A stretch of 64,000 nt of DNA from Rhizobium jaguaris (GTDB lineage Bacteria > Pseudomonadota > Alphaproteobacteria > Rhizobiales > Rhizobiaceae). Shown piece after piece: positions 9,111-20,021 of this stretch. The position numbers and the translations under genes are program-made. A model generated the notes under the pieces. That model saw nothing but the letters and a program-made list of their open reading frames with translations. It had not been told where the DNA came from and searched no databases. The stretch covers positions 558,001-622,000 of the forward strand of contig NZ_CP032695.1 of NCBI RefSeq assembly GCF_003627755.1, in the 5' to 3' direction. How positions within the stretch are numbered: position 1 is the first letter of the stretch; every line of letters starts with the position of its first letter.

Positions 9111-9842
9111 ATGACTGTGACCGCCGCGTCTGATGTCTTGATTGTCGATGACGACCATGAAATTCGTGCGCTTCTGAGCCGATATCTCGAGGAGCAGGGC
9201 TTTCGCGTCTCGACGGCAAGCAATCTTCGCGGCTGCAATGAGGCCCTCAGTCGGCGCACGCCGGATCTCCTCGTCCTGGATGTGATGCTGCCCGATGGAT
9301 CGGGCCTTGACCTTTGCCGTGATCTGCGAAACCGCCGTCCCCACATCCCGGTCATTCTCCTCACCGCGCTGAAGGAGGATATCGATCGGATCCTGGGGCT
9401 TGAGATCGGCGCTGACGACTATCTCGGCAAGCCGTTCAACCCGCGAGAGCTGGCCGCGCGTATTCGGGCGGTCCTGCGCCGGACAAATGAGGATTCGTCT
9501 CCCGAACCGGATCAGCGCCGTTTTCGTTTTGCCGAGATGACCCTCGATCCGCAGCTTCGCCGCGTCACCAGGGACAATGGCGAGGTTGTTTCGTTGACGG
9601 GTGCCGAATTTGATCTGCTCAAAGCCTTTCTCGAACGAGCCGGCCGGCTGTTGTCCCGGGACCAACTGCTCGACTTGACGCAAGGGCGTGATCGTGACCC
9701 GGCCGATCGTTCGATCGACGTGCTGATGAGCCGATTGCGTCGCAAGCTGGGAGAGACGGCCGACGAACCAGTGTTCAGAACGATCCGAAACGGTGGATAT
9801 CAGCTCGTCGTCCCGGTGACCGCAGTTAAGGGCGATCCATGA
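9111..9842 (+). CDS. OmpR/PhoB-family response regulator
   Basis: A 243-residue two-domain regulator. The receiver domain has the acidic pair in VDDDHE, phospho-acceptor Asp in LVLDVMLPDGSG, the Thr of LLTALKED and Lys of GKPFNPREL. A winged-helix DNA-binding domain follows (EFDLLKAFLERAGRLLSRDQLL to SIDVLMSRLRRKLG). The ATG at 9111 gives the standard N-terminus; the frame is open further upstream but the extra residues are not family-like. The stop overlaps the start of the kinase gene by 4 bases (ATGA), so the pair is translationally coupled. Confidence 0.92.
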   Translation: MTVTAASDVLIVDDDHEIRALLSRYLEEQGFRVSTASNLRGCNEALSRRTPDLLVLDVMLPDGSGLDLCRDLRNRRPHIPVILLTALKEDIDRILGLEIGADDYLGKPFNPRELAARIRAVLRRTNEDSSPEPDQRRFRFAEMTLDPQLRRVTRDNGEVVSLTGAEFDLLKAFLERAGRLLSRDQLLDLTQGRDRDPADRSIDVLMSRLRRKLGETADEPVFRTIRNGGYQLVVPVTAVKGDP

Positions 9843-11107
9843 AATCCCTGGGCGCCCGTCTGGCGCTTCTCCTGCTGACCGCCATTGTTCTGGTCGTCAT
9901 CACGTCGTCTTTTGCGGCAAGCCTCGTGATGCGAGGGCCGCGGCCGGAAACAACCATGGAACCGATGGCGCACCAGCTCTCCATGCTCGCGAAGCTTGCG
10001 GAAAAAGACAGAGCTGCGGCGATCTCTGCTGGCGTGGTCATAGCCGCTGCTCCTGCAGACGGAGCCCCCGATGAACCTCTTTCCGGCTTTCTGATGGAAA
10101 GCCTGCGGCGAACCGGCGACGTTCGGGTAGCGACCGTATCCCGCCAATCGACCGGCACTACAACTGCCTCCCTCTATCTCCCCGATGGCAATTGGATGGT
10201 GATGCTGATGCCGGAACTCGGTCCGCCGCCTGGAGGATGGAAGATTCTCGCGGGCTGGCTCGGACTCATCATTACGGGAAGTGTGCTGATTTCCATATTC
10301 GCCGCATCAAAGATCATGAAGCCGCTTCGCCTGCTTGAGCGGGCGTCGACCGAAATTGGTCCGGATGGGACGCTTCCGCATGTTCCCGAAATTGGTCCGG
10401 GTGAAATTCGCGTCACGGCACGGGCACTCAACGAACTATCGGCAAGGGTAAAGGCTGCAACAGAGAGCCGGATGCGGCTGGTCGCAGCCGCCGGACACGA
10501 CCTTAGAACCCCCATGACGCGCATGCGATTGCGTGCCGAATTCATCAAGGATGAAGACGATCGGCTGAAATGGCTTGCCGACCTCGAAGAGCTCGACACG
10601 ATCGCCGATAGCGCCATCGGACTGGTGCGCGAGGAAATCTCCACGGATAGCCTGCAGCGCGTAAAGCTCGATACGATCGTCGCAAATATCGTGGCGGAGT
10701 TGACGACGATGGGTATGGCTATCAAAGCCGGCGAGTTACAACCCGCGACGATTTGCGCAGGCTCACTGGCGGTAACAAGGGCCTTGCGCAACCTCCTGAT
10801 CAACGCTGCAACGCATGGTGAATCGGCGATCGTCACCGTCACTCACTCCGGCGACAAGGCCGTGGTCAGGATTGTCGACACCGGGCCTGGTATTCCCGAA
10901 GAACGCCTGGGCCAAGTGTTCGAGCCGTTTTTTCGGATTGATATCGCAAGGCAGCGGTCCTTTCCGGGCGCAGGGCTTGGCATGGCCATTGCCAAGGAAA
11001 TCGTTTCCAGGTTCGAAGGAGAGATCACTGTGCGCAATCGGCAACCAAGGGGTCTAGAGCAGGTGGTTGCCTTCAAGAGCCGTGGCGATGGACCAGCCGC
11101 CGGTTGA
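9839..11107 (+). CDS. Sensor histidine kinase, HAMP/HisKA/HATPase
   Basis: A 422-residue membrane kinase, partner of the preceding regulator. A membrane segment at residues 7-29 and a second at about 138-157 flank a short periplasmic domain. HAMP follows, then the H-box AAAGHDLRTPMTRMR with the phospho-His, N-box NLLINAATHG and G-box DTGPGIPEE. The gene starts inside the regulator stop codon (ATGA overlap). The periplasmic domain is too divergent to name a signal. It is convergent with the hypothetical gene ending at 11158. Confidence 0.92.
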   Translation: MKSLGARLALLLLTAIVLVVITSSFAASLVMRGPRPETTMEPMAHQLSMLAKLAEKDRAAAISAGVVIAAAPADGAPDEPLSGFLMESLRRTGDVRVATVSRQSTGTTTASLYLPDGNWMVMLMPELGPPPGGWKILAGWLGLIITGSVLISIFAASKIMKPLRLLERASTEIGPDGTLPHVPEIGPGEIRVTARALNELSARVKAATESRMRLVAAAGHDLRTPMTRMRLRAEFIKDEDDRLKWLADLEELDTIADSAIGLVREEISTDSLQRVKLDTIVANIVAELTTMGMAIKAGELQPATICAGSLAVTRALRNLLINAATHGESAIVTVTHSGDKAVVRIVDTGPGIPEERLGQVFEPFFRIDIARQRSFPGAGLGMAIAKEIVSRFEGEITVRNRQPRGLEQVVAFKSRGDGPAAG

Positions 11108-11157
11108 CGACTGCCTTTTTCCAACATCGGGCCGCCGTTTCAGCCTAGCGTCGCTCG

Positions 11158-11547
11158 TCAAACATAGGCCGTCCGGTCGCCAAACTCTGTATTCCCGTTG
11201 AAGTTCGTTGATCCGATGCGATCACTTTCGCCCGAAAGCGATGATTGCTGCTTGCTGTTCGAAGAAGTGGATTCGGAGGTGGTATTCGAAGCCGTGCCAG
11301 ATTTGGCGGATTGACCGGCTGCGCTGGGTTGGTCGCTGGATTTTTCCAGCTTGGCCAGTTTGGCTTCCAACGCGGCGAGGGCCTTTTGGAGCGTTTCAGC
11401 CTCATTAGGGTCCTTAGTGTTGGCAAGCTGTGCCTTCTTTGCTGCGATCTGCGCCTGTATCTTGGCGGCATCGTCCGAGCTTGAGGAAGTTGTAGATGTG
11501 GAACTCAACTGAGATCCCGTTGCGACTGCAGAGATTGCGCTGACCAT
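11158..11547 (-). CDS. Low-complexity Ser-rich coiled-coil hypothetical protein
   Basis: A 129-residue protein of unknown function. An N-terminal segment MVSAISAVATGSQ is followed by a Ser/Thr run, a charged Ala/Lys/Glu-rich helix (about residues 26-72, heptad-like, likely coiled coil) and a disordered Ser/Asn/Gly-rich tail ending FGDRTAYV. No signal peptide or membrane helix. The layout resembles the FlxA-like group of small proteins, but I cannot confirm it. A long AT-rich region precedes its start. Confidence 0.55.
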   Translation of the reverse strand: MVSAISAVATGSQLSSTSTTSSSSDDAAKIQAQIAAKKAQLANTKDPNEAETLQKALAALEAKLAKLEKSSDQPSAAGQSAKSGTASNTTSESTSSNSKQQSSLSGESDRIGSTNFNGNTEFGDRTAYV

Positions 11548-11799
11548 TTCCTGTCCTGATCGTTGCTTCGTTATTCGGAGGGCCGATCATGTGTCCAGTG
11601 CATTAAACGAAAGTAAATAGTCAAACGAGCGATATAGATGGTAATTCTACTCAGTTCGAATGATGTAATCAAAAAACATCAATAAACTCCGGGCGATGTA
11701 TAAATATATCGAAAGATGTAATGGATAAATCCAGAATAAACACGCTATATTGGAAACGTTAGGATAAGAAATTTCCTAAAAAAACCTTGTTTCAGCAAT

Positions 11800-11819
11800 G
11801 TTTGGAAATATTTCCAAAC
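11800..11819. repeat. 20-bp perfect palindrome, operator candidate
   Basis: The sequence GTTTGGAAATATTTCCAAAC reads the same on both strands over all 20 bases. An outer arm pair CAGCAA (11793-11798) and TTGCTG (11824-11829) nests around it. Placement in an AT-rich intergenic region about 250 bases upstream of the Ser-rich protein gene suggests a dimeric regulator site. It is not followed by a T-run, so it is less likely a terminator. Confidence 0.5.
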
Positions 11820-11879
11820 GTGGTTGCTGTAAATTCATATGCGGTCCGGAGCTTTCCTATGCTCTGATCACCCGCATGG

Positions 11880-11920
11880 CCGGCTTCGCCAGACGCCCCC
11901 AACATGAATGGCGAAGCCGG
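11880..11920 (+). terminator. Hairpin, probable plus-strand Rho-independent terminator
   Basis: An 11-bp perfect stem (CCGGCTTCGCC with GGCGAAGCCGG) encloses a 19-base loop and is followed on the plus strand by TTCTTCTTCC. Both protein genes that flank this region are on the minus strand, so a plus-strand terminator here has no known client. This points either to an unannotated small transcript from about 11700-11880 or to a stem acting downstream of macB on the other strand. Confidence 0.5.
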
Positions 11921-11985
11921 TTCTTCTTCCACTGTGAAAAGGGGATGGTCGGTTTTCTGGCCCCGAGACTTCAGTCAGCCCACGA

Positions 11986-13950
<1,965 letters not shown>

Positions 13951-13953
13951 AGC

Positions 13954-15276
13954 TCAGAACCCCATCGGCGGCGGCCCGCCGCCCATGCTGCTTTTCGCCG
14001 TGATGGTCGTGCTCGCTTCCCCGATAACGACGCGCTCGCCTTCCGACAGGCCCGATCGAACCTCGGCGGTGACGTTGTTGTTGAGGCCGATCGTAACCTT
14101 TCGGAGGGTCTGCTTTCCGTCCGCTGCGACCACCTGCACACTGTAGGAACCGTCAACGGCTTTTGCTCCAAGCGCCGACGATGGAATGATCAGCACGCCT
14201 TTGGCCGCGCCGAGCATGATATGGACTTCGGCCGACATGTAGGTGCGAAAGCGGTTATCCTTATTCGGTACGGCGAAGATGCCATTGTAATAAATCGCCG
14301 AAGACGAGGAAGAGGAGGTCGATGTGCTGCTCGAGGAGGACGTGCTGGAAGAGGTAACGCTGCTGTCGCTGGTGATCGATTCGGGAGCCGGCTCGATCGA
14401 TTGCAGCACGGCATCATAGCGGGTTGCCGGATCGCCGAGGATGGTGAAATAGACCGGCTGGCCCACCTTGACCTTGACGACGTCGGCCTCGGATATTTCG
14501 GTGCGAACGATCATCGTGTCGAGCTGGCCGAGAATGACGATCGTCGGCGCCGACTGGGCGGCATTGACGGTCTGGCCTTGCTGATTGACGATGGCAAGCA
14601 CGGTCCCGTCCATCGGCGCGGTAATCCGGGTGTAGGACAGATTGGCTTGTGCCGTCTCTACCGCGACTTCTGCTGAAACGATCTGTGCATCGAGCGCAGC
14701 GATCTGTGCGGTGATCTTCTTGACGCTGGCCTCCGCGCTATCCAGATCTGCCTTGGAGCCGGCCTGATTGCGAAAAACGGTCTGCTGTCGCGCCAGTGTC
14801 TGTTGCGCATTGACGAGTTCGGCTTCGCTTTCCTCGCGTTGCGCTTTGACGTTGGCAAGCGAAGCCTGTGCTGTTCTCAGATCGTTGTTTTGTGTCGTGG
14901 AGTCGATCTCGGCGATCAGCGTATCTTTCTTGATCTCATCGCCGAGCTTGACATTCAGCGCGGTGATCCGCCCCGAGACCTGCGCGCCGACGGCGACCAG
15001 TTTGATCGGCTTGAATGTGCCTGAGGCAAGCACGGCTTCCTCGACATCGCCCCGCGTCACCGCGGCAGTGATGGCCGATGAGCTTTCCTGGGCGAAGATT
15101 TCACCGCGAAACAGAAATGCGCCGGCGGCAAGAAGCAGAGCGAGTGCGGCAAAAGCCAAACCTGGCCGCCGAAGCCGGGTTTTTCGCGAAGTGCCTAATG
15201 ACCGCACGCGTGGCACGGCTCTTTCAATTTGTCTGAGTTCGGTTTGTGCCATTATCGGGCCTGGGGAGTTCAGCAT
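13954..15276 (-). CDS. macA: MacA-type periplasmic adaptor (HlyD/RND membrane-fusion protein)
   Basis: A 440-residue adaptor linking MacB to the outer-membrane channel. One N-terminal membrane anchor (about residues 40-57) is followed by a lipoyl half-motif (AVGAQVSGRITALNVKLGDEIKK), a long coiled-coil hairpin (about 110-200) and the second lipoyl half (YTRITAPMDGTVLAIVNQQGQTV). An unusual Ser/Thr-only run of roughly 25 residues (about 318-345) interrupts the beta-barrel region; such Ser tracts occur in rhizobial MacA relatives. It starts 4 bases after the outer-membrane gene stop and ends 3 bases before macB. Confidence 0.93.
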   Translation of the reverse strand: MLNSPGPIMAQTELRQIERAVPRVRSLGTSRKTRLRRPGLAFAALALLLAAGAFLFRGEIFAQESSSAITAAVTRGDVEEAVLASGTFKPIKLVAVGAQVSGRITALNVKLGDEIKKDTLIAEIDSTTQNNDLRTAQASLANVKAQREESEAELVNAQQTLARQQTVFRNQAGSKADLDSAEASVKKITAQIAALDAQIVSAEVAVETAQANLSYTRITAPMDGTVLAIVNQQGQTVNAAQSAPTIVILGQLDTMIVRTEISEADVVKVKVGQPVYFTILGDPATRYDAVLQSIEPAPESITSDSSVTSSSTSSSSSTSTSSSSSSAIYYNGIFAVPNKDNRFRTYMSAEVHIMLGAAKGVLIIPSSALGAKAVDGSYSVQVVAADGKQTLRKVTIGLNNNVTAEVRSGLSEGERVVIGEASTTITAKSSMGGGPPPMGF

Positions 15277-15280
15277 GGGA

Positions 15281-16795
15281 CTATTTGGCTGCGGCTAAGT
15301 GCGGACCGGTGTTGGTGTCGACTACCGCGGGCTCGGAGCTATCAACCTCGCCGTCCCAGCCTCCGCCAAGCGCCTTGTTAAGTGCGACATAGTCCGTGGC
15401 GATTGAGGCCTGGCTCTCGATCAGGGCTTCTTCCGCGCTGTAAAGCGAGCGTTCCGCGTCGAGTACATCAAGGAAATCGGTCACGCCGGCTTGATTGAGC
15501 GTGCGGGACAAGTCCGTTGCCCGGCGGTAAGAGGTGGCGGAAGCGCTGAGCTTGCCGTGTTTCAGCCGTTCCTGGGTCAGCGATACCACGGCATTTTCGA
15601 CGTCTTCCATGGCGGAAAGAACGGCAGCCTGATAGGCGACATAATATTGGTCGCGTTGTGCCTTGGCGACGTCGACGGCGGCCTTCAGCTGGCCACCCTG
15701 AAAGATCGGCACGGTCAGCGAAGGACCAAACGACCAGCCGATGGTCGATTTCTTGCCGAGGTCTGCAATGCTGGTGGCAGAGGATGCGATATCGCCCGTG
15801 AGCGAGATCGACGGATAGCGATTGGCTTCGGCCTGGCCAATTTTGGCCGTGTATTGCGCAAGCTGCCGCTCGGCGAGGCGGACATCGGGTCGGGAGCTGA
15901 GAATATCGGCGGGAATGCCGGTCGAGACTTCGGTCTTTGGCCTCGGAATGGGACCGCCGGATTTCAACCGCTCCTCCAGTGCTGCCGGCGGCTTGCCAAG
16001 CAGTAGGCCGAGACGATGGACCGCCGTGGCATAAGAAATCTCATAGGTCGGGATGTCAGCTTCCGTGCTGCTTGCCAGCGCTTCAGCCTTGGCGGCATCA
16101 ACGCCGGTGGCGCTCCCGGCCTTGAATTCGGCTTGAGTTAAAGCTGCCGTCTTGCGCTGCGAGATGGCGGTGCGCCGTGCGAGATCTCGTAGGGCCTGAT
16201 ATTCGCGGGCCTGAACATAGTAGGAAGCGACGTCACCGACGAGGGTCAGCATCGTATCGCGCAGCTCTTCTTCGGCGGCGTCGACACCATATTTCGCAGC
16301 CTCTGCCGCGCGCTTGTTGCCGCCGAAAAGATCGAGCTCCCAGCTTGCATCGAATCCCGTCTGGTATTGCGAATAGGTAGTCGCCTCGGAGCTTGCATCC
16401 GAGGCCGCCGTCCGGGTTCGTGTCGCCGATGCCGTTCCTTCAACGGAGGGCAGCAGCGCGCCCTTCTGCTCGCGATAGCTGGCGCGCGCTTCGCGAATCT
16501 TCGCCTTGGCCGAGGCGACGTCCAGATTGCCTACCACTGCCTCCTCGATCAATGCATCGAGCGTCGGGTCTTTGAGCTGTTTCCACCAGCGCGACAGTTC
16601 TGGGGCCTTTGCTGATTGGCTCGAGGTCTTGGTGCCCCAATGCGACGGCATGGTAAGTGTCGGCTTGCGATAATCGGGCCCGACGACGCAACCGGCCAGC
16701 GCCAGGGAAAGCACCATAGGACCGGCGATGCTTGGGAGCCGTTTATGAAAATGCGAACATATCTGCAAAAGGCGTATCTCTGGTTTGCTTGGCAT
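15281..16795 (-). CDS. Outer-membrane efflux lipoprotein, NodT family
   Basis: A 504-residue TolC-like channel. A lipoprotein signal ends in LSLALAGCVVGPDYRKP, with the acylated Cys at about 36 and the typical CxVGPDY start of NodT-type factors. Two OEP repeats follow, with SWELDLFGGNKRA and RPDVRLAERQLAQYTAKIG. It is first in the operon with macA (4-base gap) and macB and supplies the outer-membrane duct. The n-region before the signal is longer than usual, so a shorter start is possible. A 9-bp hairpin lies just upstream at 16809-16841. Confidence 0.92.
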   Translation of the reverse strand: MPSKPEIRLLQICSHFHKRLPSIAGPMVLSLALAGCVVGPDYRKPTLTMPSHWGTKTSSQSAKAPELSRWWKQLKDPTLDALIEEAVVGNLDVASAKAKIREARASYREQKGALLPSVEGTASATRTRTAASDASSEATTYSQYQTGFDASWELDLFGGNKRAAEAAKYGVDAAEEELRDTMLTLVGDVASYYVQAREYQALRDLARRTAISQRKTAALTQAEFKAGSATGVDAAKAEALASSTEADIPTYEISYATAVHRLGLLLGKPPAALEERLKSGGPIPRPKTEVSTGIPADILSSRPDVRLAERQLAQYTAKIGQAEANRYPSISLTGDIASSATSIADLGKKSTIGWSFGPSLTVPIFQGGQLKAAVDVAKAQRDQYYVAYQAAVLSAMEDVENAVVSLTQERLKHGKLSASATSYRRATDLSRTLNQAGVTDFLDVLDAERSLYSAEEALIESQASIATDYVALNKALGGGWDGEVDSSEPAVVDTNTGPHLAAAK

Positions 16796-16808
16796 CCGCG
16801 CAGAGATT

Positions 16809-16841
16809 GGTCCGGGGATGCCGGGCGGGGCGCCCCGGACC
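16809..16841. repeat. GC-rich hairpin upstream of the efflux operon
   Basis: A perfect 9-bp inverted repeat (GGTCCGGGG and CCCCGGACC) with a 15-base GC-rich loop lies 13 bases before the start codon of the outer-membrane factor gene. It has no T-run on the minus strand. In the leader of the pump mRNA it could affect translation of the first gene, or end transcription from the Spy-like gene upstream. On sequence alone neither can be chosen. Confidence 0.35.
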
Positions 16842-16968
16842 TTGCAGCCCTTTTACGGGCCACTCCGTCCACCCAACAAGGATCGGACGAACTGCGTCCG
16901 GGGGTCAATCCCCGTCGGATGGAGAAGGAGGTAGAATGGATGACCACGAATTCGGAAGCGCTTGGCTT

Positions 16969-17613
16969 CTAGTGGAGCCCGTGAGGGCCTGGATCGAGCG
17001 ATCGTTCGGCATCCTCGAGCTTCTCGAGCTGATCAGCCGTCAGGACGGCACGGAGTGCGGCCGCCTTGTCTTTCAGCACGCGAGCCTTGATTGCTTGGTC
17101 CAGCATGCGATCGGCGATCTCTTCCCCAAACAGTCCGGGCGATTTCTTCTCGCCGATGTCAGGACCTGATGGTTTCGTTTCGGCCCCTGAAAAAGGCCTT
17201 GGCGGCATATGGCTCGGAAAATCAAGAAAGTCCGTCAGTGCAGCGGTGTAGTCCCTCCAAGCATCAAGCTGGGCGACACGGACACCGATCAGCGTTTCCA
17301 TGGCCGATAATCTGCTTGCGAGCTCCAACGTGCGATCCGAGTCATGAGGGAAATCGACCGGCGGTCCAGGCGGCGGCGGGGCGGGCATACCGCTCCTGAA
17401 TGCTATCATACCGCTGTCCAATCGAGGGTCGCGACGAAAGCCGGGGCATGGCCCTCTTTCCGGCCGCATCCATTCCGGCGCAAATTGCATTTTTTCAGGA
17501 CCGACGGGTTTCTGCTCGGCAGCCGGGATTGAGGGCTCCTCGGCAAAAGCTGGGATACTAAAGCCGCCAACGGCTGTTAGCAATAAAGTTGCGACGATAC
17601 GCAGATGCTTCAT
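16969..17613 (-). CDS. Exported Spy/CpxP-like protein with LTxxQ motif
   Basis: A 214-residue protein with a cleavable signal peptide (MKHLRIVATLLLTAVGGFSIPAFAEE). The mature part is Pro-rich, then helical, with one LTADQLEKLED segment near the C-terminus, the LTxxQ signature of Spy/CpxP-type periplasmic chaperone or metal-stress proteins. ATG at 17613 is preferred to a TTG two codons upstream because AAAGG sits 8 bases before it. It lies upstream of the MacAB-NodT operon on the same strand with 173 bases between, fitting an envelope-stress set, but co-transcription is not certain. Confidence 0.7.
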   Translation of the reverse strand: MKHLRIVATLLLTAVGGFSIPAFAEEPSIPAAEQKPVGPEKMQFAPEWMRPERGPCPGFRRDPRLDSGMIAFRSGMPAPPPPGPPVDFPHDSDRTLELASRLSAMETLIGVRVAQLDAWRDYTAALTDFLDFPSHMPPRPFSGAETKPSGPDIGEKKSPGLFGEEIADRMLDQAIKARVLKDKAAALRAVLTADQLEKLEDAERSLDPGPHGLH

Positions 17614-17849
17614 GATCAATGCCTTTGAACCTGGTTCAATTCATTGATGCTAAGCTAGGCGAAGCATATAAACGGGGTGCGTCCTTATATTTCCGAGTGT
17701 TTCTTCGCGGCGGAATGTTGCGAACGAAGTTTGCTGCGACCCTTTCAGCAAGAATTTATTACAAATTTTTTCGTCCCAGCTGGCATCTTTCCGCGGCGGG
17801 GATGCCAGTGGGAGTGTTTCTCGGAGCTGCCTCGACAGGGGGGCGCCGC

Positions 17850-18506
17850 TCACTTGAACTGCGCAAGAAGGGCATCCGCACCCTTGCGAATGCCGACCTT
17901 GGATGCCTCCAGTGCACCGAAGGCGGCACCGGCGTTCATTGCATTGGGATATTGTTTGGTCACGTAGGCGGACAGGAGACGGTTGCTGGGTGCATCGAAG
18001 ATCTCCACCGCGTAGTTGACCGAGCCCGTCATCGAGCCTTCCTTGCCGCGAGCAGCCTGAACTGCGTTATAAACGCCACCCCCGACATCGATGTGGGAGA
18101 AGGGGCCGAGGAACGGCGTGGTGGTCTTGGCACCCGTCAGCGTCAGGTGAAGCCGCAACGTGCCAGGCACCGGCGTATTGACGATAGCAAATCGGGTCTT
18201 GAGCCTGTCGGTGAATTGAGTCTGGATGTAGCTCGCAAGGGTAGCCTTGTCCTGTTCCGAGATTTTCACGAACTGGTTGTCCTGACCGCTGTAGACGGTG
18301 ACAGGATCGACGATGATCTTATTGTATCGCCTCCAGTCGACATCGCTCCGAAAGCGGTAGGGCGTGCGCCCGCTTCTGTCCTCGGGATTCGGCTGAAGCT
18401 GTGAGGCCGAGGTGAGACCCGCGTAAACGGTGGGATCAGCTGTTGTGCATCCGGCAATCGTCGAACAAGCAATTATCAGCGCAGCAATAACTTTGGATGT
18501 ATTCAT
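17850..18506 (-). CDS. DUF3313-like lipoprotein
   Basis: A 218-residue lipoprotein with the lipobox STIAGC (Cys at about 20). The mature domain includes YAGLTSASQLQPNPEDRSGRTPY and WRRYNKIIVDPVTVY followed by a helical/beta segment, the pattern of the DUF3313 family of unknown envelope proteins. It has no obvious catalytic residues. ATG at 18506 is favoured over TTG at 18509, with GGAG upstream. It lies between the Spy-like gene and the two-component system, all on the minus strand, but with gaps of over 150 bases. Confidence 0.75.
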   Translation of the reverse strand: MNTSKVIAALIIACSTIAGCTTADPTVYAGLTSASQLQPNPEDRSGRTPYRFRSDVDWRRYNKIIVDPVTVYSGQDNQFVKISEQDKATLASYIQTQFTDRLKTRFAIVNTPVPGTLRLHLTLTGAKTTTPFLGPFSHIDVGGGVYNAVQAARGKEGSMTGSVNYAVEIFDAPSNRLLSAYVTKQYPNAMNAGAAFGALEASKVGIRKGADALLAQFK

Positions 18507-18677
18507 CAATTTTGTGGCTCCAGGCGGGTGAGAATGCCGAACGGCATAAAGCGACCGGAACCAGCGGTAGCGGATCAGCCTGTTGCTGTGTTTTCGATAA
18601 TGTTGAGAGATGTTCGCGACAAAGCTGAGCTGAAGCGTCGTCGACCGTGCTGCGACTCTATCTTGCGTCGGTGGCTC

Positions 18678-20021
18678 TTATACCAACGCCGGTCGGGGCT
18701 GATTTGACGGGGGAAGATCGATTTCCACGACAAGGCCGTTCGGCTCCCGGTCGAGCAATCTGAGCGTGCCTTGATGGCCCGTTTTGACGATCCCCTGCGC
18801 GATCGAAAGCCCAAGCCCGAACCCACCGCGCCTCGCTCCGCTTTGTCGCGCCTGATCCGCTTTGAAAAAAGGCTCGAGAACTTTTTCTTTGAGGTTGTCA
18901 GGCAGGCCGGGCCCATTGTCGCTCACCCTGATTTTCACCCCGCCGTCTTCGGCCTGCTGCAATTCAATTTCGATATTGTCCGCGTAGCGACGGGCGTTGT
19001 CGATCAGGTTGGAGACCGCGCGGGTCATACCTTGCGGCTTGCAGATATAGGTGAGCCTTCTCGGACCAACGAATGTGACAGCGACGCCCGTGTCCGAGAA
19101 GTCGGTCGAGATCGTTTGCAGCAGGCTCGATAGATCCACGTTGCGCGGTTGTTCGGGCGTATTGTCGAGGAAGGCCAGGCTCTCGTCGATCATGGAGCCC
19201 AATGTCTCTATATCGGCAAGCATAAGACGCCTGAGTTCCGGCTCGTTCGAACGCTCGGCACGCATCCGCAATCGTGTCAGCGGCGTTCTCAGATCATGGC
19301 TTATCGCGCGCAGCACGCGGGTGCGGTCCCGCAGCATGTGCTGGATTCGAGTTTGCATCGTATTCAGGGAAGCCGCCAGGCTCCGGATTTCGGATGCGCC
19401 CTCGACCTTGAAAGGCTCGTCGGAATTGTCGTCCATGCTGGCGCGCTTGGCAGCCGCCGCGAAGCGGACGAGCGGCTCGGTAATCAACCAACTGCCAAGA
19501 TGAGCAAGCAGAACCAGCGGGATGACGATTTTAAGGAGCCCGCTGGCAACCGCAGGCGCAAACCAAACGCCGCTTGGGAAGGCGGGCATGCGAAAAGAAA
19601 GCGCACGCCTGTCATCGATTTTGATCGCAAGGCGCCCCGGCTCCTCGTCGCCTTCGAACGCTCTTAGCGCCGATTTTACGAATCCATATTCCGTGAGTTC
19701 TCTTACCCGTCTGACAAGTTCGTTGGAGGCTCCTCGTTCGTAGATTGTCGATGCCTCTGATGGCGGTATCCGCTGCACCGACATTCCAAGCTGCCCAGCA
19801 AAACGCAGGACGGTTTCCTCCTCTTCCGCGGTCTGGCTGCGCGTGAACTCATCCAGGATCATCTCCAATCTTCCGGAGAACAGCCCGATCTCGATACCTT
19901 TGTCGTGCCGGCCGTAGATAAAGGGCTCAGATACAGCGGCAACGATCGACACCAGAACGACGAGCAAAATCGCAAGGACGACGAGCTGTTTGTGTATCGA
20001 TGCCGTGCGCAGGCTTCTCAC
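18678..20021 (-). CDS. Sensor histidine kinase (EnvZ-like)
   Basis: A 447-residue membrane kinase. TM1 is near residues 12-30 and TM2 near 160-178, with a periplasmic domain of about 130 residues between. HAMP is followed by H-box RAISHDLRTPLTRLR, N-box NLIDNARRYA, G1 DNGPGLPD and G2 GGFGLGLSIAQG. The gene overlaps the upstream response-regulator gene by 4 bases. With the exporter operon downstream on the same strand it may control envelope stress or efflux, but only proximity supports this. Confidence 0.93.
   Translation of the reverse strand: MRSLRTASIHKQLVVLAILLVVLVSIVAAVSEPFIYGRHDKGIEIGLFSGRLEMILDEFTRSQTAEEEETVLRFAGQLGMSVQRIPPSEASTIYERGASNELVRRVRELTEYGFVKSALRAFEGDEEPGRLAIKIDDRRALSFRMPAFPSGVWFAPAVASGLLKIVIPLVLLAHLGSWLITEPLVRFAAAAKRASMDDNSDEPFKVEGASEIRSLAASLNTMQTRIQHMLRDRTRVLRAISHDLRTPLTRLRMRAERSNEPELRRLMLADIETLGSMIDESLAFLDNTPEQPRNVDLSSLLQTISTDFSDTGVAVTFVGPRRLTYICKPQGMTRAVSNLIDNARRYADNIEIELQQAEDGGVKIRVSDNGPGLPDNLKEKVLEPFFKADQARQSGARRGGFGLGLSIAQGIVKTGHQGTLRLLDREPNGLVVEIDLPPSNQPRPALV

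Larger units (their letters stand above)
11548..11985. other. AT-rich intergenic region with palindrome and hairpin
   Basis: A 438-base non-coding region markedly richer in A+T than the rest of the window between about 11590 and 11850. It holds a perfect 20-base palindrome at 11800-11819 and a strong hairpin at 11880-11920 (listed separately). It lies upstream of the Ser-rich protein gene and downstream of macB. The low GC, palindrome and plus-strand hairpin followed by T-rich sequence could mark a small RNA or a regulator-bound promoter. No open frame with a good start was seen. Confidence 0.45.
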
